Part shown: one piece after another, positions 42,611 through 51,492 of the stretch
Layout: the number at the start of each line of letters is the position of its first letter
Position numbering within the stretch: position 1 is the stretch's first letter
Notes under the pieces: generated by a model
Told to the model about the DNA's origin: nothing
The model's database searches: none
What the model saw: the letters and a program-made list of their open reading frames with translations, nothing else
Made by a program: the position numbers and the translations under genes
Origin: JAVJST01 sp965229715
GTDB lineage: Bacteria; Pseudomonadota; Alphaproteobacteria; Rhodospirillales; Casp-alpha2
Direction of reading: 5' to 3'
DNA length: 64,000 nucleotides
Assembly: GCA_965229715.1 (NCBI GenBank)
Contig: CBDDJL010000001.1
Location: 155,150-219,149 of the forward strand

Positions 42611-43771
42611 CTATAGGCCAACGGGAGCGATGTGACCCCAGCCGTCGCGGTAATCCCAATCCATGAAATGATCGCGCACGCCAGTCATGTACTTGCGCAA
42701 CCAGCTATACGCTGATTTGTCCCCCGCCTTGTTTCTTTGAAATTGAATTTGTCCAATAACAATTGCGGGGTGAATGTGATGACGCGCAGCGAACTGCAAA
42801 ACATCACGTTCGGAAATAAACCGTCCCTTTCGCCTCATGAATGAAGCCAGTTTAGTTTGGGGGACAAGAAACTCGGCCGCAGCGTTGTCAGCTCTGCGTT
42901 CCTCATCAGGCAAATTGCTCTCGTCTCGATCAGGCTCAAACACATCAACATGAGCGCTTGACGGTTCCTTTCCGTCACCCTGTAAGACGTGCTCGATTTC
43001 GTGCCTAATCACAAAGCAAAGATTGTCCATCCGATTTAGGCGAGTCGAAATGCCGATGACGGGTTGGTCGTCTAACCAAGTGCATACACCGTCAATTTTC
43101 GATCCATCGAGTGGCTCAACAACAACGAACCTAACGCCGCAATCCCAAAGAAGGTGGGGTATGCGTGGAAGATCATCCTTGTCGTTCATGTGAGCGCGTA
43201 TATTCGGAAGTGCCTTTTTTAGGGCTGTTGCGGAATAATCCGGGCACTCCATTGTATTCGCAATCATGCGGACACGATGAAGCCACACTAGCTGAGTGGG
43301 GGAAGGCTCTTCATAGCCGCCCGTCTTTTTCGGTGCGTGCGCAGCGACTTCGCCATTGCCGACAAACGGAACATCACTTACGCTGTTTTTTCCAAAGAAT
43401 CGCATCATCTGCACGTCCAACAAATCGGCTTCCGTATCCTCAATCCAGCCACGGCGGATCATCTGCCGTACAGGGAATGTTTTGATCCAGTTGGCTCTTG
43501 TCTTAACGCCAGGGTCGGGACGCTTCGCTTTGTTCAAATCGTATAGTTTCTGCAAGTTGGCGAAGAACTCGGCTGGCACATCAAATGCGTCACCAAGAGC
43601 GGTAGCCATATCAACAGAAATATCCCGCTTTCCTGTAAGGAGCGGGTTTAGCTGCTGGACGCTAATACCAAGGATGTACGCAAGGTCCACCTGATCCCAG
43701 CCACGCGCCTCCAATTCCTCACGAATGAAGAAGCCGGGGTGTTCAACCTTCGGTGTTTCAAGGTTTGACAT
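42611..43771 (-). CDS. HTH-XRE / ImmA-IrrE metallopeptidase antitoxin-like protein
   Basis: 386 residues. The N-terminal XRE domain (QVDLAYILGISVQQLNPLLTG, then DMATALGDAFDVPAEFF) is HigA-type. The C-terminal zinc-peptidase domain has HEIEH at 257-261 (VIRHEIEHVLQG), followed by a Glu-rich RRADNAAAEFL region as in ImmA/IrrE. It overlaps the HigB-like gene by one base (TGATG), forming a toxin-first operon as in higBA. It should neutralise the toxin and repress the promoter; the peptidase domain could cleave a regulator. Confidence 0.88.
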   Translation of the reverse strand: MSNLETPKVEHPGFFIREELEARGWDQVDLAYILGISVQQLNPLLTGKRDISVDMATALGDAFDVPAEFFANLQKLYDLNKAKRPDPGVKTRANWIKTFPVRQMIRRGWIEDTEADLLDVQMMRFFGKNSVSDVPFVGNGEVAAHAPKKTGGYEEPSPTQLVWLHRVRMIANTMECPDYSATALKKALPNIRAHMNDKDDLPRIPHLLWDCGVRFVVVEPLDGSKIDGVCTWLDDQPVIGISTRLNRMDNLCFVIRHEIEHVLQGDGKEPSSAHVDVFEPDRDESNLPDEERRADNAAAEFLVPQTKLASFMRRKGRFISERDVLQFAARHHIHPAIVIGQIQFQRNKAGDKSAYSWLRKYMTGVRDHFMDWDYRDGWGHIAPVGL

Positions 43772-44067
43772 CAGTGGTAATCCTCAATGGCCAGTATTCT
43801 TGCTTTCTGCGGTTCGGTGTCGCTGTCCAACTCAAAAATGAGCCGGTACTTTTTGTTGATTCTGATTGAGCGTTGGCCTTCGCGGTCTCCTTTCAGCTTT
43901 TCGTAATGCAGGCTCTTCCAGTTCCGAAGAGTCCGATCATCTGTGGCCGCCCGGAGAATGGTTAGCTTTCGGCGCGCGGACTGAATGACCGAAACAGGCA
44001 ACCGGGTTGCGCCCGCCTTGTCTGTTTCGATGAGGGCCAATGACGGGTCCGCATACTCGATCTCCAT
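43771..44067 (-). CDS. HigB/RelE-family toxin
   Basis: 98 residues with the RelE/HigB fold: LIETDKAGATRLPVSVIQSA, LRNWKSLHYEKLKGDREGQR, and SIRINKKYRLIFEL. The basic-aromatic end (RLIFEL) is in the position of the mRNA-cleaving active site. It lies at the head of the leftward operon with the HTH-ImmA gene, within the transposon. A role in transposon maintenance by addiction is likely. Confidence 0.85.
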   Translation of the reverse strand: MEIEYADPSLALIETDKAGATRLPVSVIQSARRKLTILRAATDDRTLRNWKSLHYEKLKGDREGQRSIRINKKYRLIFELDSDTEPQKARILAIEDYH

Positions 44068-44173
44068 ACGTTCTTGTACACGTTAGATAGAATGAGATCA
44101 ATAGTAATTTAACGCATCGCATTAAACTGACCGGAATGCTTGACAAAAGCCTCGGAATGGTCAGAATGAACAC

Positions 44174-45058
44174 ATGAGAAAGCTCGACCCCAAACAGCGC
44201 GGCCAAATTCTTCACCTGCTTTGTGAAGGCAACTCGATCCGTTCAATTGAGCGCATCACGGGTTGCAGTAAGAACACCATATCCAAGCTTCTCGTTGATG
44301 CTGGTAAGGCGTGCGCCGCCTATTACGATGAGTATGTGCGTGACGTTCCGGCAACGCGGGTCCAGTGCGATGAAATCTGGTCCTTCTGCTACGCCAAGCA
44401 GCGCAACGTGGCGACGGCGAAGGCGGCTCCTGCCGAGGCCGGCGACGTGTGGACATGGACCGCATTGGACTCCGATAGCAAGCTGATCGTGTCTTATCTA
44501 GTCGGCGGTCGCGATGCGGGTTACGCCCACGAGTTCATGCAGGACGTAGCGTCACGTCTCGCCAATCGCGTTCAGCTTACGACCGATGGTCACAAGCCCT
44601 ATCTTGAAGCCGTTGAGGGGGCGTTTGGCGCTGGCGTCGATTACGCCCAACTCGTGAAGATGTATGGTGCCGCGCCAGAAGCGCACAAGGGCCGCTACAG
44701 CCCCGCCGAATGCACCGGCGCGAAGAAGCGCCGCGTTGAAGGCAATCCGAATCCGAAAGACGTAAGCACGTCGCACGTCGAGCGAAACAACCTCACGATG
44801 CGGATGCACATGCGCCGGTTCACTCGACTGACCAATGCCTTCTCAAAGAAGATCGAAAACCACGCTCACGCCGTGGCGTTGCACATGACCTATTACAACT
44901 TCGCTCGCCAGCATAAGAGCCTCGACGGTCTTGCTCCGGCGATGGCGGCTGGCGTCTCGGATCGGCTCTGGGGAATTGAGGATATTGTGGCACTTGTCGA
45001 GGCTGCGGACCCGAAACCGACGAAGCGTGGTCCCTACAAGAAAAAGAATTCAAACTGA
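44174..45058 (+). CDS. IS1-family transposase (DDE)
   Basis: 294 residues in a single frame. N-terminal zinc-less HTH region (SIRSIERITGCSKNTISKLL), DDE-type catalytic core with VQCDEIWSFCYAKQ (D), LTTDGHKPYLEAV (D) and SHVERNNLTMRMHMRRF (E), and the InsB-like YYNFARQHKSL end. This is the single-ORF IS1 subgroup. The stop codon sits inside the right inverted repeat, so the gene reaches the element's end. It should mobilise the 3.2-kb element. Confidence 0.9.
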   Translation: MRKLDPKQRGQILHLLCEGNSIRSIERITGCSKNTISKLLVDAGKACAAYYDEYVRDVPATRVQCDEIWSFCYAKQRNVATAKAAPAEAGDVWTWTALDSDSKLIVSYLVGGRDAGYAHEFMQDVASRLANRVQLTTDGHKPYLEAVEGAFGAGVDYAQLVKMYGAAPEAHKGRYSPAECTGAKKRRVEGNPNPKDVSTSHVERNNLTMRMHMRRFTRLTNAFSKKIENHAHAVALHMTYYNFARQHKSLDGLAPAMAAGVSDRLWGIEDIVALVEAADPKPTKRGPYKKKNSN

Positions 45059-45067
45059 CCCACTACC

Positions 45068-46090
45068 TTCTGTGCCCATGCATTGTCAGGGGATGATGTT
45101 TTCTTTATTCGCGATGCGACTCAAGATGATCGGTTTCGACAAAATCCGCTGGTAACGCACGATCCGTCGATCCGTCTTTATGCGGGAGCCCCCCTCAAGA
45201 CTTCCGACGGATACAGGCTGGGCACTTTATGTGCCATCGATAGCAAACCTCGCGACCTTTCGTCTGAACAAAGGCAAGTGCTGACAGACATGGCCGCGAT
45301 GGTTGTTAATGAACTGGAGCTTCATAGGCTTAATCTATCGCTAGAGCATCAGATCGCTGAGCGAACAAGGGAGCTCACTCAGGCAAGAGATGATGCCGAT
45401 AGAGCAAATTTCGCTAAGTCTGCCTTTCTTGCCAGCATGAGCCACGAAATTCGGACTCCGTTGAACGCCGTCATCGGATTTGCGGAGGCGTTGGAGGTAG
45501 GCGTCAATGCCGATGAACCGGATAAACGCCGTGAGACACTGCAGATCATCTCTTCGGCTGGACGTCAGCTCAACAACCTGATTGGAGACATTCTCGATTT
45601 TGCCAAAATCGATGCGGGAAAATTCGAAGTCAGGCTTGAAGAGACCCTTGTTAGCGAGGTCTTTCTAGAAAATCTTCCGATAATTCAACACATGCTTGAT
45701 GAGAAAGGTGTGACTCTCAAGAGGATCAAGAACGCCGACAAAAGAGTGCTGGTCGATCGTTACAGACTGACCCAGATACTCCTCAATTTCGTGTCGAACG
45801 CCGCGAAGTACAACTGTAAAGGAGGGAAGGTCGAGCTTGGGTGCTTCGAAGTGCCTAAAAATGAAATCAGAATTTACGTCAAGGATACGGGTATCGGTAT
45901 TCCAGAACTAATGAAGAACAGAATCTTCATGCCGTTTGAACGGGTTAGAAATTATGATCGTGACATTGCTGGCGCGGGCTTGGGTTTATCAATCTGCAAG
46001 CGACTGACGGAGGAAATGCGCGGGAAGATCGGGTTTGAGTCTAACCAAGATCAGGGTTCTACGTTCTGGGTTCAGTTTCCAGTCGTATAG
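45068..46090 (+). pseudogene. GAF-histidine kinase gene, 3' part (split by transposon)
   Basis: Starts at the second TTCTGTGC and continues the GAF domain (DDVFFIRDATQDDRFRQNPL, IRLYAGAPLKTSDGYRLGTL) into a coiled-coil, the H-box FLASMSHEIRTPLNAVIGF, N-box ILLNFVSNAAKYN, DTGIGI and GAGLGLSICKRL. All kinase motifs are intact, so restoring the upstream part would give a working soluble sensor kinase. An internal ATG near 45083 could express a kinase fragment. The 2.3-kb repeat copy 2 begins 31 bp after the stop. Confidence 0.88.
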
Positions 46091-46121
46091 TTTGGAAAAA
46101 TCATTCAGGTGTAACCGCTTC

Positions 46122-47808
46122 GGGTCTTGGTCGTGTGAAAACGTTTTGGCTGGGCGGTGAGTTGTCTGGCGGACCGTGATCGACGGCTGATTGATTGGGA
46201 TAATGCGATATCGGCGCGAGCGGGCTGAATATTTGGTCCGTTAACGGTCTGAGCGGTGGTTTTTCGGCCTTGGGCAGGCGCAGTGGGGCCTATCAGGCCC
46301 TCATGGCCCGGATCAGTGGGCCGGTGCCGAGGATGTTGATGACCCGGGTCAGATTGTAGGCGAGCACGTGGAGCGCCATTTCGGTGCGCACGTTCTTGAG
46401 CCGTTTCATCAGGAAGTGGGTTGCGCCCATGCGGGCCTTGATGGTGCCGAAGGGATGCTCGACGGTCTCGCGCCGTCTTCGCATCGCGTCCGGGTCTCGG
46501 TCGAGCCGGTGCTGAACGGCATCGACCAGGTGTTCGTGCTGCCAGCGCGTGATGCGGCGCTCGCGGCCCGTGGTGCAACGCTGCTTGATGGCGCAACTCA
46601 AGCAGGCGTTCGACCAGTAACGCCTCAGCGTGAGCCCCTTCTCCTCGTTGGTGTAGCGATAGGTGAGGCGCTCGCCGGCGGGACAGACATAGACATCGTC
46701 ATCAGAGACGTAGCGGAAGTCCTGTTTCACGAAGCGTCCCTTGGAACGGCTGCCCGATGTCATCGGCTTGGGCAGAGTCACGGTGATACCCGCCTCGTGG
46801 CAGGCCAATATCTCCTCGCTGGAGAAGTAACCCCGGTCGGCAACCACATCTAATGTGTCGGCCCCAAGGGCGGCTTTCGTCCGCGCCGCCATACGCGCCA
46901 GTTGTGCCCGGTCGGAGCCCGCAGTCGTCACATCATGATCGACGATCAGGTGATGCTCGGTATCGACCGAGGCTTGGACGTTGTAGCCGACCACACCTGA
47001 GCCCCGGCCACTGGTCGCCATGGAGCGCGCATCCGGATCGGTCAGCGAGATCTGCTTGTCCGGCGCGGCAAACATGCGTTCCTCAAGGCCCCGCAGGCGC
47101 TGCATCTCGCTCTTCAGCCTGGCGATCTTTTCCGTCAGGCGGGCAACCTTACCCTCCATCGCCTCCGACGGTTCCTGGCGGTCGGCGCTGTCCAACTGGT
47201 GCAGATACCTGGCTACGCTTTCTTCTATCTGCGCCATGCGCCGCTGCATCTTGGCCCGCGTGTAGTTGCGGTCGCGGTTGTTGACCGCCTTGAACTTCGA
47301 GCCGTCGATGGCGACGCTCGCCGAGGCCAGCAGCCCGACCGTGCGGCACAGTTCCACGAACCGGGCGCAGACCTTGCGGATCGCCGGACCGTTGTCCCGG
47401 CGGAAGTCGGCGATCGTCTTGTGATCGGGAGCCAGCCGGCCCGTCAGCCACATGACCTCCACGTTGCGGCCCGCCTCGCGCTCCAGCCGGCGGCTCGACT
47501 GCACCCGGTTCAGGTAACCGTAGATGTAGAGCTTCAACAGTCCCGACGGATGATAGCCAGGCCGCCCCGTCGAGCGCGGATCGACCCGCTCGAACCCCAG
47601 ACTCCGAAGATCAAGCTCATCGACAAAGATATCGACAACCCGGACCGGATTGTCCTCGCCGACGAAGTCGTCCAGGCATTCCGGCAGAAAGCTCGCCTGA
47701 TCACGCGACACACCTTCAACAAACCGCTTCATCAAAACCTCACTGAGTTCGTCAGCGAGATTCTAGCAGACATCACGAAAGCAAATCGTTTTTACACAGC
47801 CAGGGTCA
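46122..47808 (-). mobile_element. IS1182-family insertion sequence, copy 2
   Basis: Same element as at 34288, with the same imperfect terminal repeats. The right end is approximate. The left flank differs from copy 1, but the right flank is the same because it is part of the larger repeat. Confidence 0.8.
46293..47735 (-). CDS. IS1182-family transposase, copy 2
   Basis: 480 residues, identical to the product of 34459-35901. The N-terminal LYIYGYLNR/LEREAGRNVEVMWLTG region and the DDE core with ADRGYFSSEEI and VEHPFGTIK are intact. Because the two copies share flanking DNA on one side, at least one arose by segmental duplication or recombination rather than simple transposition. Confidence 0.92.
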   Translation of the reverse strand: MMKRFVEGVSRDQASFLPECLDDFVGEDNPVRVVDIFVDELDLRSLGFERVDPRSTGRPGYHPSGLLKLYIYGYLNRVQSSRRLEREAGRNVEVMWLTGRLAPDHKTIADFRRDNGPAIRKVCARFVELCRTVGLLASASVAIDGSKFKAVNNRDRNYTRAKMQRRMAQIEESVARYLHQLDSADRQEPSEAMEGKVARLTEKIARLKSEMQRLRGLEERMFAAPDKQISLTDPDARSMATSGRGSGVVGYNVQASVDTEHHLIVDHDVTTAGSDRAQLARMAARTKAALGADTLDVVADRGYFSSEEILACHEAGITVTLPKPMTSGSRSKGRFVKQDFRYVSDDDVYVCPAGERLTYRYTNEEKGLTLRRYWSNACLSCAIKQRCTTGRERRITRWQHEHLVDAVQHRLDRDPDAMRRRRETVEHPFGTIKARMGATHFLMKRLKNVRTEMALHVLAYNLTRVINILGTGPLIRAMRA

Positions 47809-47906
47809 TTTGCAGACGAGCCAACAGGTATCTAGAAACGTCCCATATCGCCCGAATAGACGACGGGGGCTGTACAGCACTGGATCGATTTCGTGTAGAA
47901 TGAGCC

Positions 47907-48086
47907 ATGCGCGATGACGATCCCCACCAGATTGCAGAGTATTTGATCCAGGTTTACGGCAGCAGTGAGGCTGCCCTGGAAGTCGCGATCAAGGGGACGA
48001 CGGCAGCACACGAATCCGGAGACATGTACTCCGTCAGTGTCTGGCGAGAAGTGAAACACATTCTCTACCAATCTCAAGCGGCGTGA
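47907..48086 (+). CDS. 59-residue hypothetical protein, recombinase-module associated (copy 2)
   Basis: Same protein as at 36073-36252, with one silent-type base change (GGC for GGT). Here it precedes the intact DUF2924 and recombinase genes, all on the plus strand, with the 302-bp structured leader between. Function unknown. Confidence 0.6.
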   Translation: MRDDDPHQIAEYLIQVYGSSEAALEVAIKGTTAAHESGDMYSVSVWREVKHILYQSQAA

Positions 48087-48388
48087 TCGTCGCCCTATTA
48101 CCTCGGCATCGCCTTGTAGGATTGATCCAATCCTGGACAGTTCTGGCTCTGACTAGCTGCCCTTTACGGGCCGTTCTTCTCACAAGAACGGGCTCTTCCC
48201 CGTCCCTCAAAACGACCTTATCAAGCGTACCTTTCCACTGGACTACTGGTGAAGGCCGAGCGTCACTGTGACTGAGCGGTGACGTTCGAGCCTCTGAGCG
48301 CCACAGCCCTGCCCGTACCAGGATCGATGGACGGGCTCTCCTCGGTGACAGCACCGATTTCAAGGGTGTGACACTGGAGGAGAACCAA
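48087..48388. other. Conserved leader with several hairpins (copy 2)
   Basis: Equivalent of 36253-36554. No gene seen. Contains the CGAGCGTCAC/GTGACGTTCG inverted repeat at 48257-48288 and two short hairpins. Possible regulatory leader or recombination site of the following module. Confidence 0.4.
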
Positions 48389-48820
48389 ATGCCCGCTGTA
48401 TCCAAGATATCCCGCACTCATCCATCACTGGAGATGTCGATCATTGAGATCAACGGAATGGACCGTAACGCATGCCTGGATCGATGGAGAGAGGCCTTCG
48501 GTCGCCCGCCACCCAAGTATGTCTCTCTACGGTTCATGAAGCGCGTCCTGATCTGGAATCTCCAATGCAAACTTCTGGGAGGCATGAGCACTGCGACCCG
48601 ACGCACGCTCAACCGGGCCTTGTCCGGCAAACTGTCAGCCGCTCCGACAAAGCCCGGTTCGCGCCTCGTCCGGGAATGGAACGGTCGAACGTATCAGGTC
48701 GAGGTGACCGGTGACGGCTACGTGATGGATGGCAAGACCTACCGGTCTCTGTCAGCCGTCGCCAGACGCATTACCGGCGCTCGCTGGTCTGGTCCCCGCT
48801 TCTTCGGCGTAGGCTCATGA
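48389..48820 (+). CDS. DUF2924 family protein
   Basis: 143 residues from the ATG at 48389 with GGAGGAG seven bases upstream. The DUF2924 pattern is clear: LDRWREAFGRPPPKYVSLRFMK, then LIWNLQCKLLGG, and GSRLVREWNGRTYQVEVTGD followed by YRSLSAVARRITGARWSGPRFFG. Genes of this family regularly sit directly before large serine recombinases in alphaproteobacteria. It overlaps the recombinase by four bases (ATGA), so the two are coupled. Role unproven; probably a partner in recombination. Confidence 0.88.
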   Translation: MPAVSKISRTHPSLEMSIIEINGMDRNACLDRWREAFGRPPPKYVSLRFMKRVLIWNLQCKLLGGMSTATRRTLNRALSGKLSAAPTKPGSRLVREWNGRTYQVEVTGDGYVMDGKTYRSLSAVARRITGARWSGPRFFGVGS

Positions 48821-50445
48821 ACAGAGTTCGCTGCGCTATCTATACGCGGAAGAGCTCAGAAGATGGCCTTGAACAGGACTTCAATTCTCTCGACGCCCAG
48901 CGAGAGGCTTGTGAGGCATACGTTGCAAGCCAAAAGCACGAGGGATGGGTTTGTCTGCCCGAACTCTATGATGATGGTGGCATCTCAGGCGGCAGCCTGG
49001 ACCGCCCCGCCCTCCAGAGGCTCATGCGTGCCGTGGATGAGAAACGTGTCGATCAAGTGGTCGTCTACAAGATCGACCGCCTGACACGATCACTCAATGA
49101 CTTTGCCAAGCTCGTTGATCGGCTCGATGCGGCGGAAGCTTCGTTCGTGTCTGTTACCCAAAGCTTCAACACGGCAACAAGCATGGGACGACTGACCCTC
49201 AATGTACTCCTCTCATTCGCCCAGTTCGAGCGCGAGGTCACGGCAGAACGCATCAGGGACAAGATTGCCGCTTCCAAGAAGAAGGGCCTGTGGATGGGTG
49301 GCAACGAGCCCCTGGGTTACGAGGCGGACGGCCGTTCACTCCGAATCAAAGAGGACGAAGCCAAGACCGTTCGCGCGATCTATCAGCTCTACCTCGAACA
49401 CGGGACAGTACGTGGCGCGACCGATAGCCTGGCGGATCTCGGTCTGAAATCCCGAATACGTGAGAGGGCCAATGGCAACACCTGGGGCGGCACGCCAATG
49501 GATCGAGGTCATGTCCACTACATCCTGACCAACCCGGTCTATGCCGGTCGGATCCGCCACAAGGACAGGGTTTATGAGGGACAACACCGACCCATCATCG
49601 ATCCCGAGACCTGGGATCAGGTTCAAGCGATGTTGAAGGAAGGTGCCGCACGTTCAAGAGGCCATCAGCCCAAGGCCTTCAAGTCGCCCCTCGCCGGCAA
49701 GTTGTTCGATGAGACCGGGGACCGGCTGACACCCACTCACAGCCGCAAGAATGGGAAGCGGCTTCGCTATTACATCTCCCAGAGGCTCACCACGGGCACA
49801 GCCAAACAACACCCGGATGCCTGGCGACTGCCCGCAGAACCGCTGGAGCGATTGCTTGTCGATACACTGGAAAAGCATCTCGGTGACACTCACACGGCCG
49901 CGTCACTGCTCATCGACGGCTCCGCCTCCGATATCAACTCAACCGCGTCTCTGCTTAGCAGTCGTGTTCCGTCGCCTGACGATCTCTCCTACATCGATCA
50001 GGTTCACATACGCCCCGGATCGCTCACGGTTCTGCTGGACGGCATGGCGCTCGCCCAACTTCTGCGTTGCCACCCTGAACAGATCAATGCCTCGACGCTA
50101 ACCATCGAGTCACCCTTCACCATGAAACGGCGAGGTGTGGAACTGAAGTTGCACCTGGGACACTCCCACGGAGAGATCGACCGGACACTTATCCAGAACG
50201 TCGTCCATGCCCGGAAGTGGCTTGGCATGATGCTGTACGGCAAGACCTACGCAGATATAGCCAAGACCGAAGGCGTTGGCAGCCGGAGGACGCGTAGCCT
50301 CATAGAGTTGGCGCTGCTCGCACCTGACGTCGTCGAAAAAATTTCCAGAGGCGAACAGCCCACGGGTCTGACCTCCGACTACCTTATCAAGACAGGGTTC
50401 TCCGCCGTCTGGTCTGAGCAAGCCCGCCAATTCGCGGCACTCTGA
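48817..50445 (+). CDS. Large serine recombinase
   Basis: 542 residues. Resolvase catalytic domain with nucleophile Ser in YTRKSSEDGLEQDFNSLDAQ and KIDRLTRSLNDF, then a recombinase domain (GYEADGRSLRIKEDEAKTVR, YILTNPVYAGRIRHKDRVYE) and a zinc-ribbon-less C-terminal part. The Cys residues of the usual recombinase zinc-beta-ribbon are not evident in the translated middle. It is the last mobile gene before the core region, and the tRNA-Gln gene begins 178 bp downstream, so it may be the integrase of the adjacent region. Confidence 0.9.
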   Translation: MNRVRCAIYTRKSSEDGLEQDFNSLDAQREACEAYVASQKHEGWVCLPELYDDGGISGGSLDRPALQRLMRAVDEKRVDQVVVYKIDRLTRSLNDFAKLVDRLDAAEASFVSVTQSFNTATSMGRLTLNVLLSFAQFEREVTAERIRDKIAASKKKGLWMGGNEPLGYEADGRSLRIKEDEAKTVRAIYQLYLEHGTVRGATDSLADLGLKSRIRERANGNTWGGTPMDRGHVHYILTNPVYAGRIRHKDRVYEGQHRPIIDPETWDQVQAMLKEGAARSRGHQPKAFKSPLAGKLFDETGDRLTPTHSRKNGKRLRYYISQRLTTGTAKQHPDAWRLPAEPLERLLVDTLEKHLGDTHTAASLLIDGSASDINSTASLLSSRVPSPDDLSYIDQVHIRPGSLTVLLDGMALAQLLRCHPEQINASTLTIESPFTMKRRGVELKLHLGHSHGEIDRTLIQNVVHARKWLGMMLYGKTYADIAKTEGVGSRRTRSLIELALLAPDVVEKISRGEQPTGLTSDYLIKTGFSAVWSEQARQFAAL

Positions 50446-50622
50446 ACCAACTCCCGATCGACCAAACTGACACCGCCGAATTGGCAAACAGAGACTTCTG
50501 CCAATATCCAGGCTGTCTTGCGGCTCAGATGGCGTCTCCGCGTCGGCAACCACGCGACAAGTCATTGAAAAGGCGCCGATAAATTTCGAGAAAGGAACAC
50601 TCACAAGATACTGCAGAGTGGC

Positions 50623-50696
50623 TGGCTGGGGGACCTGGATTCGAACCAGGGCTGCTCGGGTCAGAGCCGAGAGTTCTACCGCTAAACTATCCCCCA
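50623..50696 (-). tRNA. tRNA-Gln (CUG anticodon)
   Basis: A 74-nt cloverleaf on the minus strand. Acceptor TGGGGGA pairs with TCCCCCA, the anticodon stem CTCGG/CCGAG encloses loop CTCTGAC giving anticodon CUG, and the T-arm is CTGGTTCGAATCCAG. The CCA tail is encoded. Its 3' end faces the recombinase gene, the usual orientation for an island integrated at a tRNA end. Confidence 0.93.
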
Positions 50697-50810
50697 CCGG
50701 GACAGGGGCCGCGCAGATGCCCGGCCCGGGACGCGGTGTCTAGCATAGCCCACTGCGCCTGAAAAGACCTCTGAAAAGACTTCCAAAAAGACTGGCCGGA
50801 TACGCGAGCG

Positions 50811-51128
50811 TTGCAATTTCGCGGCCGGGCGATCATCAATGCAGCCGTTTGCGCACACCGGATCGGGACACCCGCGTTGAACTGGCTCAAATGGTATCTC
50901 TCGGTGCCGCTGAAGGCGCTCGCCGCCGCGATCTTCTGGATCGGCGCGGTGCGCGCCCGGGTACGCGCCCGGGTACGCGACGGGCTCGGCCGCATCGACC
51001 AACGAACCCTCGTCGCCTGGATGACCGTTGGAACCGCCGCCCTGTGGCTGGTCGTCTGGCTCGCCGCCGGCGATGCCGACCGCAACCGCCTGACCGATGC
51101 CGTCCGGTCCCTGATGCAAGACGATTAG
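50811..51128 (+). CDS. Hypothetical membrane protein
   Basis: Up to 105 residues from a TTG at 50811; a TTG at 50877 (NWLKWYLSVPLKALAAAIFW) may be the true start. It has two hydrophobic stretches, LSVPLKALAAAIFWIGAV and TLVAWMTVGTAALWLVVWLA, with an arginine-rich linker (VRARVRARVRDG) encoded by a 12-bp tandem repeat. Not recognised. High-GC codon use matches the core genes to the right. No ribosome site is obvious, so gene status is moderate. Confidence 0.45.
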   Translation: MQFRGRAIINAAVCAHRIGTPALNWLKWYLSVPLKALAAAIFWIGAVRARVRARVRDGLGRIDQRTLVAWMTVGTAALWLVVWLAAGDADRNRLTDAVRSLMQDD

Positions 51129-51492
51129 GGTCCGTACTCAATTCCGCTCATTCCGGCCTCGACTTTCCTCCAACCCTTTGAGTTGGCTAGATCAGATCGC
51201 GTTTAGATGGAAACGCTACGCGGCCTATCTAAACGTGTGAATCTGATCGATTCTCCAAATTTCGAGCCGATTCACATGTTTCAATGAATCGCCCATACGA
51301 TTCCATTCAAACATGATCGGCTCTAGGAAAGTCAGTGAGCCGGAATCCCGTAACCGGTCGAGAAGCCGGTAATGCAGACCGTCCCGGATTCCGGATCGCA
51401 AGGCTCGCAACCCGGAAATCCTTCGATTTCCGGGCTCGCCTAACGTCCGGAATGAGCGGTGACGGTTTATGGAGTACAGACTCTAGAGCGGT
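51129..51492. other. Intergenic region with nested inverted repeats
   Basis: No gene is convincing in these 364 bp. A nested palindrome spans 51190-51248: GATCAGAT...ATCTGATC encloses GTTTAGAT...ATCTAAAC. A separate hairpin CCCGGAAATC-CTTC-GATTTCCGGG lies at 51411-51434. These may be terminators, a small structured RNA or a dispersed palindromic element. Confidence 0.5.

Larger units (their letters stand above)
41823..45067. mobile_element. IS1-family transposon carrying a toxin-antitoxin module (3.2 kb)
   Basis: Bounded by perfect 19-bp inverted repeats, GGTAGTGGGTCAGTTTGAA (41823-41841) and its complement (45049-45067), and flanked by the 8-bp duplication TTCTGTGC (41815-41822 and 45068-45075). 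Cargo: a small basic protein, an unknown 125-163-residue protein, an HTH-ImmA antitoxin-like protein and a HigB/RelE-like toxin, plus the transposase at the right end. Typical IS1-type elements are under 2 kb without passengers, so this is a passenger-carrying variant. Confidence 0.85.
46122..48420. repeat. 2.3-kb direct repeat, copy 2
   Basis: Counterpart of 34288-36586 in the same orientation. Identity ends after the CACTCA at about 48420, inside the DUF2924 gene. Recombination between copies would delete or circularise 11.8 kb. Confidence 0.92.

Noticed and set aside
50950..50990. Tandem 12-bp repeat (GTACGCGCCCGG) in the hypothetical membrane gene
   Set aside because: Two short in-frame repeats only; a normal low-complexity Arg stretch.
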